Assembly: GCA_945859605.1 (NCBI GenBank)
Contig: OX243825.1
Location: 31,124,726-31,188,725 of the forward strand
Direction: 5' to 3'
Origin: Lumbricus rubellus
Taxonomy: Eukaryota; Annelida; Clitellata; Crassiclitellata; Lumbricidae
DNA: 64,000 bases
In this document: positions 53,690 through 62,990 of the stretch, piece after piece
Position numbering within the stretch: position 1 is the first letter of the stretch
Layout of the letters: each line of letters opens with the position of its first letter
Notes under the pieces: generated by a model
What the model was told of the DNA's origin: nothing
What the model saw: only the letters and a program-made list of their open reading frames with translations
Database searches by the model: none
Position numbers and translations under genes: made by a program

Positions 53690-54905
53690 CTTCCCCCCCC
53701 CCCCCAAGATCTTAGCTTTTTCAATCGTATCTTGGGACATTGGCTTTTTTTCAAAGGACCTTGGCTTTTTTACTTGGCTTTTTCTGCCCATTAAATAACA
53801 ACAATCTTAGAAATAATCCACTAAATAACAATAACCTTAGCAGTAGTATAACTATGGAACCATCTACTGTCTAGGATTTATCCGACTTATTATTATTCTC
53901 TGAACTGTTTGCTCTGTGCATATTAGTTATTTAACGACGTCACGTGCAATTTGGCGCAAAATTGCAAATAACTTGGTAAGGATAAATTTTAAATATCACA
54001 GATACTTATATATTATTAGCAATAGACATTAATCTTATAAATGCCTTCATGTCAGCTTTAATGGCTCACGAGACCACACAAAAGCACACACAAAATTCTG
54101 AACTCAAGAAAACAACAATTACTGTGAAGATGACGTTTATTTCTCAAAACTAGCGCACTATGTTTCAAAATGTTAGTATGTTAGAAAATCAGCGAACGGA
54201 ACCAATTATCAACAAATTAACATAAATTAATTTCATGATTAATTATACGTAATTTCATAAACATCACAGGGGCCGTCCATAAAGTATGTCACGCTATTTT
54301 TGACCATTTTTGACCCCCCCCTCCCCCCTGTCACAAACTGTCACACTTTCTCGGACCCCCCCCCCTAAAGTATGTCACACTTTCTCGGACCCCCCCCCTA
54401 AAGTACGTCGCACTTTCGAATTTTTTTGTAATTAACACCTTATTCAAATTTAATCTAAAACACACTTCACTATTAAACTGTAAAGTTTCCACTTAAAAGT
54501 ACTATCACATTATTAAAATGACTTTAATAGTAGAATAGTTAATTGCAAACAGTTGTCACAGTTATTCATTGAAGCAGTAACTCAATGTAGATTGAATTTG
54601 AAAACAAAAATTGCAAAAATTAAACTAGACAATTATATAATACACATCATTAAAAAAATAAATGTGTGACGTCACACATGGCCTGACCCCCCCTCCCCCC
54701 TGTCACAAACTGTCACACTTTCTCGGACCCCCTCCCCCCCCCTGGAGCGTGACATACTTTATGGACGGCCCCACAGTTTATCGCATAAAAAAGCTTCTGT
54801 TGAAATAAAATAGCTGACATAGTAAATAATTATATTAACTTGGCTTTTCTTGGCTTTCTTAAGACCCCATCTTGGCTTTTCTTAAATTTTGGAGCGGTAT
54901 CACTG
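53690..54905. repeat. CTTGGCTTTTT repeat region, split by a MITE
   Basis: CTTGGCTTTTTTACTTGGCT at 53760 and AACTTGGCTTTTCTTGGCTT at 54838 resemble the CTTGGGTTTTTT interior of the hAT element at 18969. The right end GAGCGGTATCACTG looks like a hAT terminus. The left end begins at a 14-base C run and is unclear. Confidence 0.5.
54269..54772. mobile_element. MITE, GGGGCCGTCCATAAAGTATG ends
   Basis: The TIR at 54269 and its complement ending 54772 match over 27 bp. Tandem CACACTTTCTCGGACCCCCC and TAAAGTATGTCACACTTTCT units near the left end. The sequence CTGTCACAAACTGTCACACT occurs in both halves. Similar termini are common in invertebrate genomes (recollection). Confidence 0.85.
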
Positions 54906-55084
54906 ATTTTGGGCGATAATCGGAGTTACGCGAAATTTCAAGTATTGTTTACAAATTAAAAGCATTGAATTATTGCAATACAATACAACTTTTATGTAAT
55001 AGTGCTTTCACTTGATAAATAAAAAAGTTACAATTGGACCTCGATCATAAACTTCTTACTGCAATGGTTTATCACAGCTCTAAG

Positions 55085-55252
55085 ATGGAGGCAAGAATCA
55101 ACAATGGCGAAAATCAAAACATTGGTGGAATATCGAGGAAAACATTTTCCCACTGAAGAGCCATGAAAATAGTTCATAATATAAAGAAATTATGCTCTTG
55201 ACTTTTTTGCAACAGAAAATTTGCACAGAGCTCTAAACTGGATGCTCATGTA
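55085..55252 (+). pseudogene. 5' end of the plus-strand zinc-finger gene, decayed
   Basis: TTTATCACAG|CTCTAAGATGGAGG repeats the acceptor and start of the minus-strand paralogue. The frame MEARINNGENQNIGGISRKT hits a stop soon after. FCNRKFAQSSKLDAHV is a half finger followed by TAG. Then comes the inserted MITE. Confidence 0.7.
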
Positions 55253-55261
55253 TAGGAACAG

Positions 55262-55888
55262 GGCATACCTGGGAACGGCGGTCCCAAATTATAAAATTAC
55301 ATAAAACGATAGGCTATCTCCTGAGAAGGCTTTAAACATGATGTGTGGTCAAATAGAAGCTGGATAAACGGCATTCCAGCTGAAATGGAAGCTGGATGCA
55401 TGTTGAAATACATAACTGAAATCAACAATCCAGTTTCCATTTCTTAAGTTTACTTTTCGTCAATCCAGTTTCTATTTCACCTATACCTAATGAACCTTCA
55501 TCCAGCATCCATTTCGCAAGCGTTTTAATTAATCCATCTTCAATTTAACTTATTATGTCCATCATCCAGGTTCTATTTCTCAACCCTTCAATTCATCAAT
55601 CCAGCTTCTATTTCAGCTCTAAAAATACTTCATCCAGCTTATATTTCACTTACGTTTTTTCATCAATTCACCTTCATTTCACATGTAAAAGGTCTTCATC
55701 CAGCTTCCAGTTCTCAATTGCTTTCTCATTATTCCGGCTTCTATTTCGGTGGACCAGCTGGTCGTTTTATGAGTGTGGAGTGCGAAAGAAACCGTTTCTA
55801 TACGCCCATCCAATACACCGCACTATTACGACACATCATGTTGATTTACTTAATGTTATAATTTGGGACCGCCGTTCCCAGGTATGCC
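55262..55888. mobile_element. MULE-like MITE inserted in a zinc-finger gene, perfect 9-bp duplication
   Basis: 33-bp perfect TIRs starting GGCATACCTGGGAACGGCGG. TAGGAACAG at 55253-55261 and 55889-55897. The interior is an inverted pair of body-satellite arrays (GAAGCTGGAT forward, ATCCAGCTTC and ATCCAGTTTC reverse). A 9-bp duplication suggests Mutator-like transposition; no transposase present. Confidence 0.9.
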
Positions 55889-55897
55889 TAGGAACAG

Positions 55898-56040
55898 ATA
55901 CAGGTGAAAAGACATTCAAGTGCAACACATGTTACAAAGCATTTGCAGTAAAGCGTTCTTTGGATTGGCATGCGATGACCCACTTTCGTGAAATGCGATT
56001 CGAATGCAACTTTAACAAAACCTTTTGATATAAGAATGCT
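55898..56040 (+). pseudogene. Zinc-finger codons between the MITE and an in-frame stop
   Basis: TGEKTFKCNTCYKAFAVKRS, LDWHAMTHFREMRFECNFNK, TF then TGA at 56026-56028, and YKNA leading straight into the 56041 frame. One finger is complete and the next is cut by the stop. The frame upstream enters from the MITE and is not native. Confidence 0.75.
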
Positions 56041-57861
56041 ATGGATTGTCATATGGGAACCCACACGGGTGAAAGACCATACAAGTGCAACTCATGTGAC
56101 AAAGCATTTATGTATAGAAATTCTCTGGAATGCCACGTGAGAACTCACATGGGTAAAAGACCATACAAGTGCAACTCATGTGACAAAGCATTTGCACAAA
56201 AGCGTTCTTTGGATTGGCATGTGATGACCCACTCTCGTGAAATGCGAACCCACACAGGTGAAAGACCATACAAATGCAACTCATGTGACAAAGCATTTAT
56301 GTATAGAAATTCTCTGGAATGCCACGTGAGAACTCACACAGGTGAAAGACCATACAAATGCAACTCATGTGACAAAGCATTTAGAAATAAAAATTATTTG
56401 GATTCCCATGTGAGAACCCACACTGGTGAAAAACCATACAAGTGCAACTCATGTGACAAAGCATTTAGAAAGAAAAATTATTTGGATTGCCATGTGAGAA
56501 CCCACACTGGTGAAAAGCCATACAAGTGCAACTCATGTGACAAAGCATTTGCATCTAAGCATTCTTTGAATTGCCATGTGAGAATCCACACTGGTGAAAA
56601 ACCATACAAGTGCAACTCATGTGACAAAGCATTTATAAACAAAAATTCTTTTGATTGCCATGTGAGAACCCACACTGGTGGAAAACTGTACAAGTGCAAC
56701 TCATGTGATAAAGCATTTATAAACAAACATTCTTTTGATTGCCATGTGAGAACCCACACTGGTGAAAAACCATATAAGTGCAACTCATGTGACAAATCAT
56801 TTGTACAAAAGTCTTCTTTGGATTACCATGTGAAAACCCACACTGGTGAAAAACCATACAAGTGCAACTCATGTGACAAAGCATTTATAGATAAACGTTC
56901 TTTGGGTTGCCATGTGGTAACCCTTAGTCGTGGAAAACCATACAAGTGCAACTCAAGTGACAAAGCGTTTATGAATAAGCGTGTCTTCGATCTCCATGTG
57001 AGAAGGAACACTTGTGAAATGCGATTCCAATGCAACTTATGTGACAAAGCATTTGCACATAAGAAATATTTGGATTGCCATGTGACAACCCACACTGGTG
57101 AAAAGCCATATAAGTGTAAGTCATGTGACAAAGCATTTATGCATAGAATTTCTTTGGATCGCCATGTAAGAACCAACATTTGTGAAGAGCCATACAAATG
57201 CAACTTATGTGACAAAGCCTTTTTACATAAGACATATTTGGATTGCCATGTGACAACCCACACTGGTGAAAAGCCATATAAGTGTAAGTCATGTGACAAA
57301 GCATTTATGCATAGATATACTTTGGATCGCCATGTAAGAACCCACACTGGTGAAAAACCATACAATTGCTACTTATGCAGCAAAGAATTTTCGCTGAAGA
57401 ATGGTCTGAGAACCCATTTGAAAGTGCACTTTCGTGTAAAGCCAATCAAGTGCATCGTATGCAACAAAGAATTTCCGCAGAAGCATAATCTGGATGCCCA
57501 TTTGGAAAGCCACAATGAAGAAAAGCCATACATGTGTAATTTATGTTGGAAATTATTTTATGGAAGGGAGGTTCTAACGAACCATCCAAGAAATCACACA
57601 CCAAAAGTACGATACAACTGTCAGTTTACTAACCAGAGATTTACCCATTTGGATGATCACAACTACCATGTGAATTCTGTTCAGTTCTCTAGACACCAGG
57701 CAGTAATTGTCCCTGCAGTAAATCCTTTTGCTGTGAGACCATATATATATGGTTGCGGATTATGCAATGAAATGTTTGTAATCGAAAAGATGTTCATGGA
57801 ACACTGTCATGATCACAATGATGTTCCACAGAAAGACACATTTGTTGACCTGTTGGACTAG
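56041..57861 (+). CDS. C2H2 zinc-finger protein, about 18 fingers, 5'-truncated frame
   Basis: 606 codons from an ATG inside a finger (MDCHMGTHTGERPYK). About 18 C2H2 fingers of type CNSCDKAF...LDCHVRTH follow with TGEKPYK linkers. Defects: finger 10 ends HVVTL, finger 11 begins CNSSDKAF and ends RRN, finger 13 ends RTN, and finger 2 carries an extra SREMRTHTGERPYK. Two-finger unit 12-13 is duplicated as 14-15 (CNLCDKAF...YLDCHVTTH / CKSCDKAFMHR). The last 130 residues resemble the minus-strand paralogue: CQFTNQRFTHLDDHNYHVNS, then YGCGLCNEMFVIEKMFMEHC. The native 5' part is broken by an insertion, a stop and a frameshift. It may be a pseudogene kept open by its youth, or be expressed from a new start. 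Confidence 0.8.
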   Translation: MDCHMGTHTGERPYKCNSCDKAFMYRNSLECHVRTHMGKRPYKCNSCDKAFAQKRSLDWHVMTHSREMRTHTGERPYKCNSCDKAFMYRNSLECHVRTHTGERPYKCNSCDKAFRNKNYLDSHVRTHTGEKPYKCNSCDKAFRKKNYLDCHVRTHTGEKPYKCNSCDKAFASKHSLNCHVRIHTGEKPYKCNSCDKAFINKNSFDCHVRTHTGGKLYKCNSCDKAFINKHSFDCHVRTHTGEKPYKCNSCDKSFVQKSSLDYHVKTHTGEKPYKCNSCDKAFIDKRSLGCHVVTLSRGKPYKCNSSDKAFMNKRVFDLHVRRNTCEMRFQCNLCDKAFAHKKYLDCHVTTHTGEKPYKCKSCDKAFMHRISLDRHVRTNICEEPYKCNLCDKAFLHKTYLDCHVTTHTGEKPYKCKSCDKAFMHRYTLDRHVRTHTGEKPYNCYLCSKEFSLKNGLRTHLKVHFRVKPIKCIVCNKEFPQKHNLDAHLESHNEEKPYMCNLCWKLFYGREVLTNHPRNHTPKVRYNCQFTNQRFTHLDDHNYHVNSVQFSRHQAVIVPAVNPFAVRPYIYGCGLCNEMFVIEKMFMEHCHDHNDVPQKDTFVDLLD

Positions 57862-58189
57862 CATTTGACTCTAGCCGTTCATCGGAAACATTCATGGTGT
57901 AACTCTTTCTTGAATGGAATAACAATAATGTCTTATCTTCTGGGTTGTCAGACTCACTTTCTTTGAAGTTTGTCGGATTCTTTTTTTTAAATAGTTCTGA
58001 AACTTGAATAGAGCGTTTTAATTGCCTTCCCTATTATAACTTTATATTACCCTGCTGTGGTAACTGCATTTCTATAATTATAGAAGCCAGCAGTGCTGGA
58101 GATAAAATCGCCATGTGAAGTTTTGCAAAGCGTCCTTTGGGAGCAGTGACTTCTTGCTAATCTTAATTAAACTTAACTACCAACTGAGA
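57862..58189. other. 3' flank of the zinc-finger gene
   Basis: No canonical AATAAA was spotted close to the stop. Confidence 0.4.
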
Positions 58190-58307
58190 AGACAGCTTTG
58201 AAATTACACGGCGCTAATAGCAGCCTACAAATCAAATCCGCCCAACGGGGACTCGAACCTGCTACCTCTCGCACTCTTGGCCAGCGTGTTAACCATTACT
58301 CTGCCGG
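58190..58307 (-). repeat. tRNA-derived SINE
   Basis: Minus strand: GGCAGAGTAATGGTTAACAC (A box), GGTTCGAGTCCC (B box, 58249-58260), then GTAGGCTGCTATTAGCGCCG. Same family as the SINE split at 18.97 kb. Confidence 0.75.
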
Positions 58308-58314
58308 TATATCT

Positions 58315-58590
58315 ATATCTTTAATAGAAGCTGGATTGACTAAAATAACAGGCGAAAAATAGAAGCTGGATGAAGGTTATTTTAGGTTTGAAGTAGAAAT
58401 GGGTGCATGTTGGAATACATGAATGAAAATCATCAAATCCACGGTTACCATTTAAGCTAAAAACCCAATTTCGTAAATTCAGCTTACATTTCATCAATAC
58501 TATTCGTCTGTAGACCAGTTGTCGTTAGACCAATTGTCCGGAGACGAGTTGTCGGTAGACCAGTACTGTTGTCGTGTCGCGGAACGCGAG
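58315..58590 (+). mobile_element. Body plus TTGTC-type head with GGAACG terminus
   Basis: AATAGAAGCTGGATTGACTA, GAAGCTGGATGAAGG, reverse-sense CAGCTTACATTTCATCAATA, then head units TCTGTAGACCAGTTGTCG, TTAGACCAATTGTCCGGAGA, CGAGTTGTCGGTAGACCAGT and the end TTGTCGTGTCGCGGAACG. Confidence 0.65.
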
Positions 58591-59319
58591 TTTCCAAAAG
58601 CTTGTATGGCACAACGCATACGCGTAATACCGCGCTCCTATTCGCTGGAATTTAGTCCCAATACCGATTTTCTATTGGGCAGTAATACCCTTTTCTTTTT
58701 GGATAAAATTAGATCGGTAATCTGCTTCAGTGCTTCACCATAATAATGTTTCATTCGATTTTTCATTCAATTGGAAACATTATTATTTCAATTTTCCATC
58801 AAATATAGGCTTAAAAATAAAGCGTTTTTTCCCATCAATCCGGCTTCTATTTCACATCTAGAAATACTTTCATCCAGCTTCCATTTCTCAGTTTTAACTT
58901 ATGGCCGAAGTCTTGACGTAGGCCTACACGATATTAAAAGTCGCATATTCGTCGATGGTTTGGCGCGTACCCCAACTTCCGGTTAGATGTTGTGGTTCAA
59001 TGGCGATTCGAACGTCGATTTCGCATGGGAAATGTGACATTTTAAAAACATATTTTCTGTTAATATTCGTATTCTTACAAAATTTTGAGTGTGCTGTTAG
59101 ATGAGTTAGACCATTGCAAGTCATTAGGAATAATTTACTGCGCTTTTTGTATGTTAGGGTCCTAAATCATTGGCAATTGCATGGGTTTCAGCTTTGGACG
59201 AATAAGATTGCAAGTTGGATTGTCGTATTGTTTTTCTTAGCGTTAAGATATTGTTTTACCGAATTTAATTATTAAGGAGGAAACAAAATGCATACATATT
59301 TTATTTTATTTATCCGACT
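58591..59319. other. Body relics, no gene recognised
   Basis: CATCAATCCGGCTTCTATTT at 58833 and CATCCAGCTTCCATTTCTCA at 58871 are body units. 59160-59230 carries the TTGCATGGGTTTCAGC word of the GGTAAAC family. Confidence 0.55.
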
Positions 59320-59445
59320 TTTGTTCTTGTTTGAATCATTTCACATCAAACCAGTTTCCATTTCGGCAAGAATTCTTTTCCTCAATCGAAACGATCGTCG
59401 ATAAAATCATAAAATTCTATTAAATAAATTAGAAACATATGGCAT

Positions 59446-59590
59446 CAGGGTGAGAATTGCCGGGGGGGTTGGGGGGTTCAACCCCCCCAGTCTTTCTTAG
59501 AGCCCCATGTTAAAGTATGTTTTTCATACCCCAATTTCAAGTTTATCATAGGCCAACCCCCCCAGTTATTTTTCCACAATTCTCATACTG
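59446..59590. mobile_element. hAT-type MITE, GGGGTTGG family, copy 3, in the LINE
   Basis: CAGGGTGAGAATTGCCGGGG to CCACAATTCTCATACTG. TATGGCAT at 59438-59445 and 59591-59598. It splits the LINE codons for Y-G-I/R-G. Confidence 0.92.
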
Positions 59591-59740
59591 TATGGCATAC
59601 GTGGTCTGCAACTCAGTTGGTTTGCCAGTTATTTGGATGGAAGGCGCCAATGTGTTGAAAATAACGGCAAACGTTCCACTTTAAAAAGGATCCTATATGG
59701 TGTCCCACAGGGATAAAATCTAGGACCCCTATTGTTTCTG

Positions 59741-59789
59741 GACGAGTTTTCGTTGGACGAGTTGTCGGTGGACCAGTTGTCGTGGAACC
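59741..59789 (+). repeat. Bare 49-bp head array inside LINE codons
   Basis: GACGAGTTTTCGTTG, GACGAGTTGTCGGTG, GACCAGTTGTCGTG, GAACC. Sits between codons for G-P-L-L-F-L and I-N-D-L, where related LINEs have F-L-x-Y-I-N-D-L. Confidence 0.85.
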
Positions 59790-60668
59790 ATCAACGATCT
59801 CCCGAACGTCTCTAGCCGCTTGTTCTTCATCCTTTTTCGCAGATGATACGAACGTTTTTTATTCACATTCTTGCTTACATACGCTTTTTCAGATCGTAAA
59901 TGTGGAGCTGGAACTCATTGCCGACTGGTTTAAAGCTATTAGATTGTCTTTAAAGTTTAAACTTGGAAAAAACTAACTACATTCTGTTTAAATCCCATAG
60001 GAAAAAAAATCCACTTGGTGAATTTCAATTAAAAATTAACGGCATCTCTCTCGCTTCTGTAGAATCTACTAAATTTCTGGGAGTTTACGTTGATAGCCAT
60101 TTAACATGGAATGAACATATTGCTCATGTCGCCTCAAAAATAGCAAAAAATATTGGAATAATGGCCCGAACTGCTTACATTTTACCATCTAGTATTAGGA
60201 TTAAACTATACTATTTCTTAGTACATCCTTATCTCTCTTTTTGTAACATGGTGTGGGCTTCTACTTATGTCACAAGTTTACATAGAGTTATTATTTTGTA
60301 AAAAAGAGCTGTTCGTATTATTGTGGTCCCGAGCTCCATATGGCTCGCCCCCATATTGCTCAAACTTAGAATTTTAAAACTCGACCAGATTAAGACTTTG
60401 CAAATAGGGGAATTTATGTACCGGTTTGATCGAAGCCTCCTGCCACCTATATACAAAAATTATTTTCAGCTTTCTTCCCAGGTTCATTCTCATTTTACAA
60501 GATACTCTTTTTCGTACCGCCGAACCTATGCTCGCACTAACACGCGCCCGTTTTCTATTAAGTTTACTGGGGTCACCACTTGGGAAAAAATTCCAAGGGA
60601 AATAAAATTGAGCCCCAGTATTTGGACATTTAAGAAGAAATTTAGCGCCTTTCTAATAAAATAATTGT

Positions 60669-60890
60669 GGGGTGCGGTGGTCTAGTGGTGGCGTCGTTGC
60701 CTTGGAGCCGGAAGGTCCGAGGTTCGAATCCACCTCCCCGCGTAAGGACCTTGGGCAAGTCCTTCACCTACAATTGCTCAGCGCTTCGGCGTGAAACTCC
60801 GATGCAGTGTCCGCTCTGCATCGGGAGCGCCTCTGAGTAGAGAGAGCTTGAAGGGGCGCTATAACAAGTGCACATACATACATACATACA
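60669..60890 (+). repeat. CORE-type tRNA SINE, full length
   Basis: GGGTGCGGTGGTCTAGTGGT (A box), GGTTCGAATCC (B box 60721-60731), GGACCTTGGGCAAGTCCTTC (like the CORE domain of MIR-type SINEs), TGCATCGGGAGCGCCTCTGA, GGGGCGCTATAACAAGTGCA, and an ACATACATACATACATACA tail. Inserted at the LINE stop codon. Confidence 0.9.
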
Positions 60891-61317
60891 GAAGGTACCA
60901 ATTAAACGAAAAGTAGTGTTCGCTCAGTATGTGCATTGCAGTTGGTCTCTGTACAGTTCAGTAGCCTAGTTAAGTTTTTTGTTCTTTTTCATTATTGTTT
61001 GTGACTCAGCAGCGTTGAGCTTTTCTGTTTCCTGTTTTTTTTTTTTTTTTTTTCTTCCATTCTCTAGTATAAGTTGCTTTATCTTTTTTTGTCAGTCACT
61101 ATGTTGATTTTTGCAAAGACTTTGTCATGGCCACCTTACATCGTCAACTCATATTAGTTGGTGTCACTAGACAGCGGGATTTTTAAAATCCATTTAGGGC
61201 CTCCTTTTTTGTAGCCAATGTGAACGATGTGTGAACCTTTCATGTATACTGGTTGCAAAATAAATAAAAAATATTTGATTTGATTTTGATTTGATTAATC
61301 AATCCAGTTTCTATAAC

Positions 61318-61706
61318 GGTAAACGTGGACTTTAGCATCGTAAATTATTTGCCATTGCATGGGTTTCAGCGTTGGTCTAATACAAGTCCGATTGACGAAA
61401 ATAATTCTTTCTAAATAGAAGTCGGATTGATGAAAGTAATTTGTATTGAGATAGGAGAGGCATTAATGAAAACAATCTTGCTGAAATTGAAGCTGGATTG
61501 ATTAACAATAATTTTAAATTAAATTAAAGTTATTTTGATGAAAATTATTTGCTGACAAATTAGAAGCGGGATTTATCAAACCAATTCTTGCCTAAACAGA
61601 AGCTGGATCGATTGAAAGGATTCTAGCCAAACTAGAATTTGGATGGATTAAAAATAGCAATGGTGCAACGAACGAATAATTTACGACGCTAAAGTCCACG
61701 TTTACC
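61318..61706. mobile_element. GGTAAAC inverted-repeat element
   Basis: GGTAAACGTGGACTTTAGCA and GCTAAAGTCCACGTTTACC. Interior as in 51012-51434, including CTGAAATTGAAGCTGGATTG and GCCTAAACAGAAGCTGGATC. The foldback head at 61727 begins just outside its right end. Confidence 0.85.
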
Positions 61707-61726
61707 AAAATATTTTGTTTGGTGGC

Positions 61727-62293
61727 CGGACAAAATGGTAGCGTACAAAATGGTACGGACAAAATGGTACGGAAAAATGGTATGGATGAAATGAAAGCTG
61801 GATTAGTGACTTTTTATATAAGAAATAGAAGCTGGATTAATGAAAAGATGCATGTCAAATGAAAGCTAGATGAAGGCTCTGCATTGATATTTTTATATAT
61901 AAAATGGAAGCTGAATTGATGAAAATAACGCTTTAGATATAGAAGCTGTATCAGGGTATTTTCATAGCTGAAATAGAAGCTGGATTAATGAAAGATTCAT
62001 TACAAATGGAGGTTGGTTTAAGGAATCTTTTGGCCGAAATTGAAGCTGGATACATCATGAAACACATGAATGGAAGACATCAATCCAGCTTCCATTTCTC
62101 AAGCATTTTTTCCGGCAATCCAGCTTCCTTTTCTCAAGTTTTTTTCTTCACTAGAGATGTATTTCAGCCACAAAAAAGGCATCCAACTTCTATTTCAGCA
62201 ATAAAATACTCTCATCCAGCTTCAATTTATCCATACCGTTTTGTCCGTACCATTTTGTCCGTGCCATTTTGTCCACTACCATTTTGTCCTAGA
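61727..62293. mobile_element. Foldback element with TGGTAC/GGACAAAA heads
   Basis: Left head 61727-61786 (GGACAAAATGGTA, TACAAAATGGTAC, GGACAAAATGGTAC), forward body to about 62060 (GAAGCTGGATTA units), reverse body 62080-62230 (ATCCAGCTTCCATTTCTCAA), right head 62231-62293 (CCATACCGTTTTGTCCGTAC, CATTTTGTCC units). Confidence 0.85.
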
Positions 62294-62559
62294 ACCTTTT
62301 GTTTTCAATACAAGTTCTATCTAAAATTCTAAATGATAATAAATTTTAATAATAGTATATTACCAGCTCCAATTACATTAAAGATCTTTTCAACGATCTA
62401 ACGTTTATTTACTCAGATTTATCGAGTGCAGTACTTTTATTGAACTAAAAGAGAAACTGGAGGACAGACCGCAGCAGCAGCTTTCAGACAGACATGTAAT
62501 GGTCATAGCATAAAAAGGGAGACAAATATTCGACTGACGATGGCCCTTGTTTGGAAAGT

Positions 62560-62990
62560 GGCAACATAATTATGGTTGCGAAAGCTGGAGCATTAGAAAG
62601 GAAAATGAGGAAAAGGAAAGTAGCTTTCAAGATGAAATGTTTAAGACAGATCCTGTGACCTGAGAGTATATTGGACAAACGGAAACATACGTAAAATACT
62701 ATGCCTTTTTTTAAACAGTAGGAATAGAAATATGCATGCTCAAATCAATCAAAACATGGAGCATGATTGTCTACTTCAGACATCTGATGAGGAAACAAAG
62801 AAGGTTTCTGGTAAAGGGGATTAAACAGAGCACAGAGCAAGAGCTCAGGGATGACTGGTGACGCGCTGGATTGCCAATAACAGTTAACAGTTGGAGTTGC
62901 CTTTTGATCAGATGAAGTGGGAAACAAAGGACAGAAAGCTTGGTGCGAGGATGGTTAAAGACAAGACACAACATTTCGCTCGTGAGTTGA
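62560..62990 (+). pseudogene. Decayed LINE RT-thumb and C-terminal region
   Basis: HNYGCESWSIRKENEEKES then SFQDEMF, later VYFRHLMRKQRR, RDDW. 'Y-G-C-E-S-W' plus 'F-R-H-L-M-R' is the order in L1/RTE-like ORF2. Multiple stops. Confidence 0.5.

Larger units (their letters stand above)
59320..61290 (+). pseudogene. Jockey/CR1-like LINE, RT to 3' end, with four insertions
   Basis: Codons: NKLETYGI (before a MITE at 59446), RGLQLSWFASYLDG and YGVPQG-stop-NLGPLLFL (RT P-Q-G block), a 49-bp head array, INDLPNVSS..., FFADDTNVFYSHS (catalytic D-D), KINGISLASVESTKFLGVYV, DSHLTWNEHIAHVASKIAKN, and after a stop and frame change PREIKLSPSIWTFKKKF-SAFLIK-stop at 60664. A SINE follows at once. The 3' UTR resumes and ends in ATTTGATTTGATTTTGATTT repeats near 61290. 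GGTAAAC and foldback elements flank it. Stops and insertions make it inactive. Confidence 0.85.

Noticed and set aside
53690..54905. Complete hAT element bounded by C run and GAGCGGTATCACTG
   Set aside because: Only the right end looks like a terminus; no matching left end or 8-bp duplication was found, so it is listed only as a repeat.
60669..60745. tRNA gene (A and B boxes with proper spacing)
   Set aside because: The cloverleaf is poor, and the sequence continues into a CORE-like block and tail and recurs at 32.0 and 29.7 kb; it is a SINE.
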